DNA of 36,610 nucleotides from Pseudomonadota bacterium (GCA_017881185.1 JADGRE010000031.1:1-36610), one strand, 5' to 3'. Shown: positions 8,790 through 16,621, counted from the stretch's first letter. Translations and numbers: made by a program. The notes: a model not told the origin generated them from the letters alone.

Positions 8790-9215
8790 TTACTTCTTGC
8801 CCGGCGGTGCAGGCGGCGGCGTGGTCGCCTCGATCATCCACGCCTCGGTCGACATGAACTCGACCCCATCCGAGCTGTCCACCTGCAACAAGTCCGGATG
8901 ATCGGTGACGACGCGCGTCGCGCCTGCAGCCTTCGCGGCAGCCACCAACGCCTCTTCCCAGTGGTCGGCGCCGAATTCGCTTTCGGTCTTCACCAGCTGC
9001 ACGAAGCTCTTGATCACGTCGAGCTGCGCGTCGACCGCGTCACCCTTGAACGCGGGGATCGCGCGCAGCATCTGACGCACGCGCGACAAGATCCACTCGG
9101 TGGTCTTGCTCTCGCCCTTGTGCTTGCCGAGCACGCGCTGCACCACTTGTTCGGGTGGGCTGCCGAGCGCGACTGAAGCGTTCACGTAGACGTCGGGTGC
9201 CAAGATGATGTCCAC
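8790..9215 (-). CDS. PIN-domain protein (VapC-like fold)
   Basis: This 141-residue protein has the layout of a PIN domain, a fold of Mg-dependent ribonucleases. It opens with ILAPDVYVNASV (conserved Asp near residue 8) and ends with the typical AAGATRVVTDHPDLLQV strand-loop and FMSTEAW. In the middle, E-x-W-I and D-x-x-x-x-F helices supply acidic positions. The GTG at 9215 is supported by GGAGGA on the coding strand 7 nt upstream. No antitoxin-like gene sits next to it: the flanking genes are a convergent CAP lipoprotein (16 bp) and a membrane phosphatase reading the same way. It may be a solitary PIN nuclease and not half of a toxin-antitoxin pair. The Pro/Lys-rich tail PPPAPPGKK is unstructured. 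Confidence 0.75.
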   Translation of the reverse strand: MDIILAPDVYVNASVALGSPPEQVVQRVLGKHKGESKTTEWILSRVRQMLRAIPAFKGDAVDAQLDVIKSFVQLVKTESEFGADHWEEALVAAAKAAGATRVVTDHPDLLQVDSSDGVEFMSTEAWMIEATTPPPAPPGKK

Positions 9216-9223
9216 AGGCCGAT

Positions 9224-9229
9224 CCTCCG
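9224..9229 (-). promoter_or_regulatory. Ribosome binding site for the PIN-domain gene
   Basis: The coding strand reads GGAGGA followed by a 7-8 nt spacer and GTG (9215). This near-perfect Shine-Dalgarno decides the non-ATG start of the PIN-domain gene. Confidence 0.6.
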
Positions 9230-9263
9230 GATGGATGCCAAGACTACCAGACCTGCGAAGCGC

Positions 9264-10307
9264 TCAGGTCGAGCTTCGTCCGCTGGCGTGCATGCTGAAC
9301 GCGGGCATCGCGGCCGACAGGCCAGAGCCCGCGCGCCGCGCCGACTCCCAGCGCGAAACGCGTGCCGCGACGATCGAGCTGGCGGTGGCAAGCGTGAGCC
9401 CTGCGACCACATCGATGACGTAGTGCCAACGCAGGAACATGGTCGCCAAGATGATCTGCGAGGTGAACAGCGCCACCGGCACGAAGGTGTAACGGAACGG
9501 CGCGCTGTGCCGGCGCCGGAAAGAGAACAGCGCGATGAAGGTGGGCACCGCTGTGTGCAGGCTGGGGAAGATGTCTTTGCGCGCACCCGCGGACTGTACG
9601 GTGGTGGACACCAGGCTCCACCAATAGCCACCCTGCAGGCGATGCGCGAACACCGGCAGCGAGAAGGGCCCGAGGCCCGGCACCGCGAAGTACAAGAGGT
9701 GCCCGGCGCAGAAGGTCATCACGATGCCCAGGGCGAACTCGTGCACCATCTGCGTGTCCCGACCGAAATAGCCGATCGGAAAAATGTGCACTGCCAAAAG
9801 AAAATAGTAGCCGAAGTAGAAAAACGAGAACCATTCGACGGCGCTCGGTGTCACCCAGCGATCGGCATAGACGGCCGGCTCGAAGCCGAAGACCGACAGA
9901 TCGAAGCGCAGCAGGCTCTCGTCCAGGTTGGCGCTGCCGCGCAGGGCGAAGAGCTCCGTGAGCTGCACGAACGAGAGGCCCAGGCACACGACGATGACGC
10001 TGCGCGAGATGAACGCCTCGAGCACCGGCTGGCCCAACACCCGACTGCGCACCAGACCGACCGCCAAGAGCCCCACGCCCAGATTCGTGGCCGTCCGGAC
10101 CATGGCGGCGTCGTGGTGCAGCGCCGTGGAGGTGGCCGCGAGCAGGAACAAACACGCCAAGTAGCCCAGCAGCACCCACTCGTGCAGCGGCAACTCGGCA
10201 ACCAAGTCGCGCGCCGTGTCACGGAGCTCACTCGGTTGGGCAGCGTTCACCCGGGTAGTCGCATACGTCGATGGCTCGCGGGTGGGCGGAGCTTGCTTGA
10301 AAGACAC
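9264..10307 (-). CDS. PAP2-superfamily membrane phosphatase/phosphotransferase
   Basis: This 347-residue polytopic membrane protein belongs to the PAP2 superfamily, the branch related to inositolphosphotransferase Aur1/Ipt1 and bacterial PAP2_3 proteins. The late motifs are visible: FPSLHTAVPTFIALF (catalytic-site SxHT) and RWHYVIDVVAG (HxxxD), separated by about 50 residues, with GLGPFSLPVF upstream. At least six hydrophobic helices are seen (for example VLLGYLACLFLLAA, WFSFFYFGYYFLLAVHIF and ALFTSQIILATMFL). Such enzymes remove or transfer phosphate-containing lipid head groups at the membrane. The GTG start at 10307 is supported by AAGGGAG just upstream on the coding strand. The substrate is unknown. 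Confidence 0.85.
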   Translation of the reverse strand: MSFKQAPPTREPSTYATTRVNAAQPSELRDTARDLVAELPLHEWVLLGYLACLFLLAATSTALHHDAAMVRTATNLGVGLLAVGLVRSRVLGQPVLEAFISRSVIVVCLGLSFVQLTELFALRGSANLDESLLRFDLSVFGFEPAVYADRWVTPSAVEWFSFFYFGYYFLLAVHIFPIGYFGRDTQMVHEFALGIVMTFCAGHLLYFAVPGLGPFSLPVFAHRLQGGYWWSLVSTTVQSAGARKDIFPSLHTAVPTFIALFSFRRRHSAPFRYTFVPVALFTSQIILATMFLRWHYVIDVVAGLTLATASSIVAARVSRWESARRAGSGLSAAMPAFSMHASGRSST

Positions 10308-10645
10308 GGCACTCCCTTTACGCCGCCCCGGTCACGGAATCAAGGAAGGCCCACAGAGCCCACACACCGGGCCCACACACCGGGCCCACACACCGGGCCC
10401 ACACACCGGGCCCACAAAGGCCGCGACATGGGACATCCCGACACCACCGGGGACTCGCAATTTGGGTTGAATTACACCGTGAATCGAACCGGGGCAACCC
10501 GGCGCCAGCCAGGGCTTTGCTGCCTCTTGCCCCCAGCCGTGCTCTGCCGCATCCTCACCGCCAACTTTCCGCCAGGCTGGGCTCTCTGCCGCCGTGGGCG
10601 GCAACAGGCACGCGGCGCTCGGGTGAGGCGCCCGCGTGACCTCGC
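10308..10645. other. 338-bp divergent intergenic region
   Basis: This spacer lies between the leftward PAP2 gene and the rightward finger-histone gene, so it should hold both promoters. It contains a Shine-Dalgarno (about 10312-10318) for the PAP2 gene, a 13-bp tandem repeat at 10359-10416, and an AT-richer stretch around 10457-10485 that is the best place for a promoter. I see no convincing -35/-10 pair and no ORF that looks real. Confidence 0.6.
10359..10416. repeat. 13-bp tandem repeat, 4.5 copies
   Basis: The unit CCCACACACCGGG occurs four times perfectly (10359-10371, 10372-10384, 10385-10397, 10398-10410) and is followed by a partial copy CCCACA (10411-10416). A degenerate half unit, CCCACAG, precedes it at 10350. 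The perfect copies suggest recent expansion or copy-number variation. It could be a protein-binding array or a simple replication-slippage product. Confidence 0.9.
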
Positions 10646-11287
10646 ATGAGCTCGCTCCACAAGCCAACGCAGACCAGCTCCATGACCAGCGCGATCACCG
10701 ACGAGCCGGCGCACTTTCGGTTGTGCTCCAGCTGCAAGCGCCCGCTGGCCTTCGGCGCGAGCTACTACACCTGCTCGGTCACGACCTGCAATCGACCGAA
10801 GATGACCCTGACCTTCTGCTCCGTCCCCTGCTTTCAAGCGCACGTGCCCACCCTGCGGCACCGCGAGGCGTGGGCCGAGGAACAGCGCGCGCCGAGCCGC
10901 GCAGCTTGGCTGGCCCAGCGAGCAGCCGATACAACCGATCAAGAGCGGCCATTGGGTGCCGCTCGCGAGAAGGGGTCTGCCTCCCCTGGCAAGGCCCCGT
11001 CCGTCGTGCGGCGCACCGCAACCGCCACGGACCCAACGCATGCGGAACTCGAGGAGCCACTCATGTCGAACGAAGAGGTGCTGGTCGTCGTCTCCAAGGT
11101 CAAGGCGTACATCAAAGCGCGCGCCGGGATGAACACTGCCGACGCCGTCTCTGCCGCCGTCTCCGACGTGGTGCGCGCCGCCTGCGACCGCGCGGTCGAA
11201 CGTGCCAAGGCGGACGGCCGCAAGACGGTGATGGCACGCGACATCACGGGGACGGGGACGGGGACGGGGACCGAACCCGCCGCCTGA
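10646..11287 (+). CDS. Cys-rich zinc-finger plus bacterial histone-fold protein
   Basis: This 213-residue frame has two parts. Residues 25-75 form a Cys/His-rich finger: C27, C30, C43, C48, C58, C62, H66 and H72, in an arrangement like MYND/HIT-type zinc fingers (CSSC...CSVTTC...FCSVPCFQAH). After a low-complexity linker (about 80-138) comes a histone-fold segment, residues 145-200: EVLVVVSKVKAYIKARAG, then MNTADAVSAAVSDVV, ending GRKTVMARDI. That pattern matches bacterial histones such as the Bdellovibrio Bd0055 type, which bind DNA. The third helix is cut short and replaced by a Gly-Thr repeat tail. A strong ribosome site and ATG at 11063 could also make the histone part alone. A nucleoid-associated role is inferred. 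Confidence 0.78.
   Translation: MSSLHKPTQTSSMTSAITDEPAHFRLCSSCKRPLAFGASYYTCSVTTCNRPKMTLTFCSVPCFQAHVPTLRHREAWAEEQRAPSRAAWLAQRAADTTDQERPLGAAREKGSASPGKAPSVVRRTATATDPTHAELEEPLMSNEEVLVVVSKVKAYIKARAGMNTADAVSAAVSDVVRAACDRAVERAKADGRKTVMARDITGTGTGTGTEPAA
11051..11056 (+). promoter_or_regulatory. Internal Shine-Dalgarno before the histone domain
   Basis: GAGGAG sits six bases before ATG 11063, inside the longer finger-histone frame. Initiation here would give a 74-residue stand-alone histone-fold protein starting MSNEEVLVVV, which is the usual size of bacterial histones. By contrast, no good ribosome site is visible close to the outer ATG at 10646. Confidence 0.55.
11246..11269 (+). repeat. ACGGGG hexanucleotide repeat, four copies, in frame
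   Basis: Four perfect ACGGGG units at the 3' end of the histone gene encode (Thr-Gly)4. Unit length is a multiple of three, so copy-number change would alter the length of the tail without shifting the frame. Confidence 0.85.
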
Positions 11288-11313
11288 CGGGCCGGACCGC
11301 AGATTGCAGACAC

Positions 11314-12408
11314 ATGGAGCACTTCGACGTCTTCGTCGCGGGCTTCGAGGTCAGCGAGGAACGCGCGATCCGCGGGCTCATGCAGGTGTTCGGCCTGTCT
11401 GAGTCCGCGGCGCGCAACTTCGTACGCTCGGTGCCACGCATGGGCAAACGTCGACAGCCGCAGGATGCGGCGCAGCGCTACGCACAAGTGTTGCGTTCGG
11501 TGGGTGCCGTGGTGGAGTGTCGGCCGAGCCGCGCGACCGTGCCGCCATCAGCTGCAGACGCGGCAAGCCGTGCGCTGACCTCACTGCCTGCGCCCGCGTC
11601 GTTGCCGAGCTCGAGCGCGAGCCCCACGGGAGCTGCCGACACGCTACAGATCCCGCGCGCGCCGCGCGTGCCGAGCGAGCTTGTCGACGCCCAGGGCTCC
11701 GATTGGCTGCTCACCGACGAGACCGCTTCGAACCGTCTGCTGACCGGGCTCGCAGCGACGAAGCCACTGCCCGGGGTGGATGATGCGCGCAGTGCAGGCG
11801 TGCTGCGCCCCGCGGATTCCGGTCCGACGCCGGAGCTGGCGCAGGTGGCGCATGGGTCGCGCAGCGCCATGAGCGTGCGGCCGGCCAACGCAGAGATCAT
11901 GGGCGTGGCGTACGTGTCGGCGCGTCCGAGCCTACCAGCGCCCATGAGCACCCGGCGTGGCTGGGGGCTGCAGCTGAGTCGCGCGCAGGTGCTCGCGCTG
12001 TGCTGCGTGTTTGCAGCTGTCGGCTACATCGGCCACCAACACCACTGGCTGCAAACCGAACCCAGCGTCCGCGAGGCACAGTGGCACGCGGAAGGCATCG
12101 ACTGCGGCGACTACGACGACGCAACGCACTACCTGACGCAGGCCGGCGATCAGCTCGAGGGCGTAGCCACGCCACGACTACAAACCATGCTCGACACGCT
12201 GCAGCGCGCCGGCGCGCCACAAGTCTGGGTCATCGGCATCACCAAGGTGGCAGGGCACCGCAGCGCCAGCACGCTGCTCATTCAACTGCCGCAAGGCGCG
12301 CAGCAACGCCAAACGCTCTTCTTCCAGGACCTGCCGACCTTGACCCGCCGGCCACCGCCCGACACCGGACAGCGCTATCTGAAGCTGGATCTCAGGGGAT
12401 CGAGCTAG
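11314..12408 (+). CDS. Membrane protein with L7/L12-CTD-like N-terminal domain
   Basis: This is a 364-residue protein that I cannot name. Residues 1-68 (starting MEHFDVFVAGFEV, with IRGLMQVFGLSESAARNFV and ending VLRSVGAVVECR) resemble the C-terminal domain of ribosomal protein L7/L12: a strand, a helix with a GL-x-x-x-x-A pattern, and a closing helix-strand with (V/G)GAxVE. Residues 75-220 are Ser/Pro/Ala-rich and probably disordered. A single hydrophobic helix, LALCCVFAAVGYIG, lies near 225-240, followed by a ~120-residue domain probably on the other side of the inner membrane. It starts 26 bp after the finger-histone gene on the same strand and may be cotranscribed. ATG 11314 is chosen because the domain begins there. 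Confidence 0.65.
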   Translation: MEHFDVFVAGFEVSEERAIRGLMQVFGLSESAARNFVRSVPRMGKRRQPQDAAQRYAQVLRSVGAVVECRPSRATVPPSAADAASRALTSLPAPASLPSSSASPTGAADTLQIPRAPRVPSELVDAQGSDWLLTDETASNRLLTGLAATKPLPGVDDARSAGVLRPADSGPTPELAQVAHGSRSAMSVRPANAEIMGVAYVSARPSLPAPMSTRRGWGLQLSRAQVLALCCVFAAVGYIGHQHHWLQTEPSVREAQWHAEGIDCGDYDDATHYLTQAGDQLEGVATPRLQTMLDTLQRAGAPQVWVIGITKVAGHRSASTLLIQLPQGAQQRQTLFFQDLPTLTRRPPPDTGQRYLKLDLRGSS

Positions 12409-12410
12409 CC

Positions 12411-12443
12411 ATGGCGAAAACTCATTACTACACTGGGATCTGA
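12411..12443 (+). other. Ten-codon ORF in a low-GC patch before the TetR gene
   Basis: ATG 12411 opens a tiny frame, MAKTHYYTGI followed by TGA, in the 70-bp gap between the L7/L12-like gene and the tetR gene. Only 14 of its 33 bases are G or C, far below the flanks. It could be a leader peptide, or simply the AT-rich promoter of the regulator gene. No ribosome site close to the ATG is convincing. Confidence 0.2.
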
Positions 12444-12445
12444 GC

Positions 12446-12457
12446 GGCGGGCCCGCC
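12446..12457. promoter_or_regulatory. 12-bp perfect palindrome upstream of the TetR gene
   Basis: GGCGGGCCCGCC is a perfect palindrome 21 bp upstream of the regulator's ATG, where an autoregulatory operator would be expected. In DNA this rich in G and C, such palindromes are common by chance, so support is weak. Confidence 0.2.
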
Positions 12458-12478
12458 TCGCGCGCCGACTCACTGCAG

Positions 12479-13171
12479 ATGGCCGAACCCACGCGCGAAC
12501 GCCCGACCCAAGCCCAGCGCCGCGACGGAACGCGGCAGCGACTGCTCGACTCGGCCACCGAGCTGTTCAGCCAGAGCGGCTACCACGGCACGCAGGTGAT
12601 GGACATCGTCAGCAAGGCGCACGTCAGCGCGGGCACCTTCTACCGCTACTTCGAAGACAAGCAGGCCATCTTCTTCGCCATCGCGCAGAAGCTCGCCGAC
12701 CACGAGCTGCAAGAAGCGAAGAAGACGCACGTGCTGTTCTCGACCGCAGCCGACTTCGCCAGCACCGTGACCAGCATGGTGCAGTACTACGAAGCACACT
12801 TCGAACGCGTGCTGGCCCAAGCCGCCCTCTACCGCTGCTTGTTGCACAGCGGTGTGGTCGACCCGGCGCGCGACCACCTGTGGAAGATGAACGAGCGCAG
12901 CACCGCCGCGCTGGCCGACCACCTACGCAACGCTGGCATCACCGACACCCGCGACCACGAGAGCCTTGCGCGCATGATTCTCGGCATCGGCGCGGAGCTG
13001 CGGTTCTCGATGATCCACAGCGGGCAACCCACGGCCGCGCGGGCCGCGCGCCTGGCCACGCGCTGCGTGATCGGTGCGCTCGCTGCATTCACGACGCAGC
13101 TGCCGAGCCACCTAAAGCCGAGCGAACAGGTCTGGGCCGCCACGCTGCAGCGTCTGACCCTGGTGGAGTGA
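12479..13171 (+). CDS. TetR-family transcriptional regulator
   Basis: This 230-residue protein has a classic TetR N-terminal DNA-binding domain: RQRLLDSATELFSQSGYHGTQVMDIVSKAHVS then AGTFYRYFEDKQAIF (about 18-65). The remaining ~160 residues are the helical ligand-binding and dimer domain. TetR proteins usually repress until a small ligand binds. The gene converges on icmF with 15 bp between stop codons, and acyl-CoA-responsive TetR regulators often sit beside acyl-CoA genes. Control of icmF by an acyl-CoA is therefore reasonable but inferred. ATG 12479 gives the standard short leader before the HTH. Confidence 0.9.
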   Translation: MAEPTRERPTQAQRRDGTRQRLLDSATELFSQSGYHGTQVMDIVSKAHVSAGTFYRYFEDKQAIFFAIAQKLADHELQEAKKTHVLFSTAADFASTVTSMVQYYEAHFERVLAQAALYRCLLHSGVVDPARDHLWKMNERSTAALADHLRNAGITDTRDHESLARMILGIGAELRFSMIHSGQPTAARAARLATRCVIGALAAFTTQLPSHLKPSEQVWAATLQRLTLVE

Positions 13172-13186
13172 CGCAGTAAGCTCGAG

Positions 13187-16100
13187 CTACATCGAGCGCC
13201 GGTAGCGTCCGCCCACGGCGAAGAGCGCATCGGTGATCTGCCCGAGGCTGGCGTGGCGCACCGTGTGCATCAGCTCTGCGAACACGTTGCCGCGCGCACG
13301 GGCGACTGCCTGCAAGCGAGCCAGAGCCTCGGCGCGGTGGGCAGCGTGCTGCAGCTGGAACGCACGCACACCCGAAAGCTGCGCGCGCTTGTCCTCGTCG
13401 CTGGCGCGCACCGTCTGCGCTGCTGCCACGGTGGCCTCCTGCTCGGCGGGCCGCAGGAAGGTGTTCACGCCGACGATCGGTAGCTCGCCCGTGTGCTTGC
13501 GCGTCTCGTACAGCAGACTCTCTTCCTGGATCTTCGTGCGCTGGTACAGCGTCTCCATGCTGCCAAGCACACCACCGCGCTCCGAGAGGCGCTCGAGCTC
13601 TTCCAGCACGGCCGCCTGCACGCGCTCGGTGAGCTCTTCGATCAGGTACGAGCCCTGCAGCGGGTTGTCGTTGTGCAAGAGCCCCAGCTCGCGCGTGAGG
13701 ATGAGCTGGATCGCCACCGCAGTGCGCACGGAGGCCGCAGTGGGCGTGGTGATGGCCTCGTCGAAGGCGTTGGTGTGCAGACTGTTGCAGCTGTCGGCGA
13801 GCGCACAGAACGCTTGCAGCGTGGTGCGGATGTCGTTCCAGGCCATCTCCTGGGCGTGCAGCGAGCGGCCCGAGGTCTGGATGTGGTACTTGAGCTTCTG
13901 ACTGCGCTGCGAAGCGCCGTAGAGCTCGCGCATGGCCACCGCCCAGATGCGCCGGGCCACGCGCCCGAGCACGCTGTACTCCGCGTCGAGCCCGTGGCTG
14001 AAGAAGAAGGAGAAGTTGCGGGCGAAGTCGTCCACGCGCATGCCGCGCGCGCGGTAGTGCTCCACGTAGGTGAAGGCGTTGGCCAGCGTGAACGCGAGCT
14101 GAGTGATGGGGTTCGCACCGGCTTCGGCGATGTGGTAGCCGGAGACCGAAACCGAGTAGAAATTCTGCACGCGCTGATCGATGAAGTACGCCTGCACGTC
14201 GCCCATCAGGCGCAGCGCGAAGTCGATCGAGAAGATGCAGGTGTTCTGCGCTTGATCCTCTTTCAAGATGTCGGCCTGCACGGTGCCACGCACGCGCTGC
14301 AACACCTCGGCGCGAATGCCTGCGTAGACCTCGGGCGAAACCAGCTCGTGGCCCGCGATGCCGAGCAGTCCGAGCCCGAGGCCCGTGTGGCCGGGCGGCA
14401 ACGGCCCGCGATAGCTGGGTAGCTGCCCGCGCCCGGCGCGCGCGGCATCGAGCGTGCCGTTCGCACGCAAGTGCGCCTCGACCTGTTGGTCGATGGCCGT
14501 GTTCAAGAAGAAGGCGAGCACGACCGGCGCCGGACCATTGATGGTCATCGACACCGAGGTCGCGGGGTCGCACAGGTCGAAGCCCGAATAGAGCTTCTTA
14601 ACGTCATCGAGCGTGCATACCGACACGCCCGAATTGCCAACCTTGCCGTAGACGTCGGGCGCGGGCGCCGGATCGCGTCCGTACAGCGTGACGCTGTCGA
14701 ACGCCGTCGACAGCCGCACCGAGCGCTGCCCCGCGGCCAGCATGTGGAAGCGCGCATTGGTGCGCTCGGGGCCGCCTTCGCCCGCAAACATGCGGGTCGG
14801 ATCTTCGTCGCGCTGCTTGAACGGAAACACGCCGGCCGTGAATGGAAAGCTGCCGGGCAAGCCCTCTTCGCGCAGGTATCTGACCAGCTCACCCCAGTCC
14901 TCGCTGCGCGGTAAGGCCACGCGCGGCACGACAGTGCCCGCCAGAGTGTGCACGTGGTTCTCGGCCACGATCTCCCGCCCGCGCACCACGTAGCGCTGCT
15001 CGGCCGCGGCGTAGGCAGCGCGCGTGGCAGGCCACTGGGCGAGCGCGCCACGCAGCGCCACGGGCAACGCAGACACCGCCCGCTCGTAGCGCTCACGCAC
15101 AGCCGCGACGGCCGGCTCTGCGCTTGGCGACCACACGGGCGCATCGGCCGCCGTCAGCGGCGGTGGTGAATCGCCGAGCGTGCGCAAGGCCAGCTGGAGC
15201 GCCTGCACTTGCCGCGCTACCGCGGCCAGCTGTTCGGTCTGCGCGCGGTAGGCTCGCAGCGCGCCGCTGACCTCAGCCAGGTGACGCTCGCGCGCGGCGG
15301 GGATCAGCGGCACGTAGCCGTCCGCGTCGGCGACGGCGCTCGGCGCAGCAGACGCCTGCGCGGCGAAGTGCTGCGGCGCACGCTCCCGCAGCTTGCCGAG
15401 CAATGCGGCGTACAGGCCATCCATGCCCGGATCTCCGAAGCGACTGGCGCAAGTGAGGTACACCGGGACATCGCCGTCCGGCACCGCGTGCCGATCGTGA
15501 TTGCGCTTCCATTGTTTGCGCACGTCGCGCAACGCGTCCTGGGCGCCCCGTCGATCGGCCTTGTTGAGCACGATCAGGTCAGCGAGCTCCAGCATGTCGA
15601 TCTTCTCGAGCTGCGAGGGGGCGCCGTACTCGGGCGTCATCACGTACATCGACAGCTGCGCCAAATCGACGATGCTCGAGTCGCTCTGACCGATACCCGC
15701 GGTCTCTACGATCACGAGATCGAACGCCGCCGCCTGCAGCACGCTCAGCGCGTCGTGCATGGCGGTGGAAAGGGCCGCGTGGGCACTGCGCGTGGCGAGC
15801 GAGCGCGCATAGCTGCGCGCAGCCGACAGCGACAGCGCATTCATGCGGATGCGATCGCCCAGCAGCGCACCACCACTGCGACGCTTGCTCGGGTCGACCA
15901 AGAGCAGACCAACGGCCAGCTCGGGGAAGTCACGGCGCAAACGCAACAGCAGCTCGTCGACGACGCTGGACTTGCCAGCGCCACCCGTGCCGGTGACCCC
16001 GAGCACCACGGTCGCATGTTGCAGCGCTGCAGCCGACAGCTGCGTGCGCAGCCGCGGCAGCTGCGCGGGGTCGTGGCTCGCCGCGTGCTCGAAGCACGAG

Positions 16101-16621
16101 ATCACCCGGGCCACGGCCTGTGGCTGTGACACCGAAAGACGGCTGAGCGCATCACCGAGCACCGGTGCGGTCTGTGCGTCGAGCTCGGCGAGCACACTCT
16201 GCACGATCGCCGGCAGCCCGAGCTTGCGGCCTTCTTCGGGGGTGAAGATATGCGCGACTCCATACGCGGTCAGCTCGGCGATCTCCGCGGGCGAGATGGT
16301 CCCGCCGCCGCCGCCGTACACGCGCACGTGGCCCACGCCGCGCGCACGCAGCTCGTCGACCAGGTACTTGAAGAACTCCATGTGCCCGCCCTGGTACGAA
16401 GAGACGGCGACCGCATGGGCGTCCTCTTGGATCGCCGCGTCGACGATCTCCACGACCGAACGGTCATGACCCAGGTGAATCACTTCGGCGCCGAACACCT
16501 GAAGCAGGCGCCTCACGATGTTGATCGCCGCGTCGTGGCCATCGAAGAGCGACGCCGCCGTGACCACCCGCGCCGGTGCAAGCGCGTCGCTCGACGTGGC
16601 TGGGAGGAAGCTGGGACGCAT
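13187..16621 (-). CDS. icmF: Fused isobutyryl-CoA mutase (IcmF), B12-dependent
   Basis: This is a 1144-residue fusion of the three parts of an acyl-CoA mutase system. It has a B12-binding domain (about 15-145, with DGHDAAI and H29 as likely cobalt ligand, and SSYQGGH), then a MeaB/ArgK-like G-protein chaperone with P-loop GVTGTGGAGKSS, LVDPSKRRSGGALLGDR and NKAD, then the mutase TIM-barrel with KVGNSGVSVCTLDD and FFLNTAIDQQ. That order is diagnostic of IcmF and not of two-subunit methylmalonyl-CoA mutase. The enzyme interconverts isobutyryl-CoA and n-butyryl-CoA, and some members also act on pivalyl- or isovaleryl-CoA. ATG 16621 is preferred. A TTG at 16660 would add 13 residues. The convergent TetR gene is its probable regulator. 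Confidence 0.95.
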   Translation of the reverse strand: MRPSFLPATSSDALAPARVVTAASLFDGHDAAINIVRRLLQVFGAEVIHLGHDRSVVEIVDAAIQEDAHAVAVSSYQGGHMEFFKYLVDELRARGVGHVRVYGGGGGTISPAEIAELTAYGVAHIFTPEEGRKLGLPAIVQSVLAELDAQTAPVLGDALSRLSVSQPQAVARVISCFEHAASHDPAQLPRLRTQLSAAALQHATVVLGVTGTGGAGKSSVVDELLLRLRRDFPELAVGLLLVDPSKRRSGGALLGDRIRMNALSLSAARSYARSLATRSAHAALSTAMHDALSVLQAAAFDLVIVETAGIGQSDSSIVDLAQLSMYVMTPEYGAPSQLEKIDMLELADLIVLNKADRRGAQDALRDVRKQWKRNHDRHAVPDGDVPVYLTCASRFGDPGMDGLYAALLGKLRERAPQHFAAQASAAPSAVADADGYVPLIPAARERHLAEVSGALRAYRAQTEQLAAVARQVQALQLALRTLGDSPPPLTAADAPVWSPSAEPAVAAVRERYERAVSALPVALRGALAQWPATRAAYAAAEQRYVVRGREIVAENHVHTLAGTVVPRVALPRSEDWGELVRYLREEGLPGSFPFTAGVFPFKQRDEDPTRMFAGEGGPERTNARFHMLAAGQRSVRLSTAFDSVTLYGRDPAPAPDVYGKVGNSGVSVCTLDDVKKLYSGFDLCDPATSVSMTINGPAPVVLAFFLNTAIDQQVEAHLRANGTLDAARAGRGQLPSYRGPLPPGHTGLGLGLLGIAGHELVSPEVYAGIRAEVLQRVRGTVQADILKEDQAQNTCIFSIDFALRLMGDVQAYFIDQRVQNFYSVSVSGYHIAEAGANPITQLAFTLANAFTYVEHYRARGMRVDDFARNFSFFFSHGLDAEYSVLGRVARRIWAVAMRELYGASQRSQKLKYHIQTSGRSLHAQEMAWNDIRTTLQAFCALADSCNSLHTNAFDEAITTPTAASVRTAVAIQLILTRELGLLHNDNPLQGSYLIEELTERVQAAVLEELERLSERGGVLGSMETLYQRTKIQEESLLYETRKHTGELPIVGVNTFLRPAEQEATVAAAQTVRASDEDKRAQLSGVRAFQLQHAAHRAEALARLQAVARARGNVFAELMHTVRHASLGQITDALFAVGGRYRRSM

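Noticed and set aside
9244-10179. Alternative frame of 311 residues over the PAP2 gene
   Set aside because: The other frame has the PAP2 motifs, membrane helices and a Shine-Dalgarno. This one is Arg/Gly/Ala-rich shadow.
10359-10416. CRISPR-like array
   Set aside because: The 13-bp units are directly adjacent with no spacers, so it is a simple tandem repeat.
10465-10500. tRNA T-arm-like sequence on the minus strand (GGTTCGATTC)
   Set aside because: The flanking bases do not form a T stem, and no anticodon arm or acceptor stem can be drawn around it.
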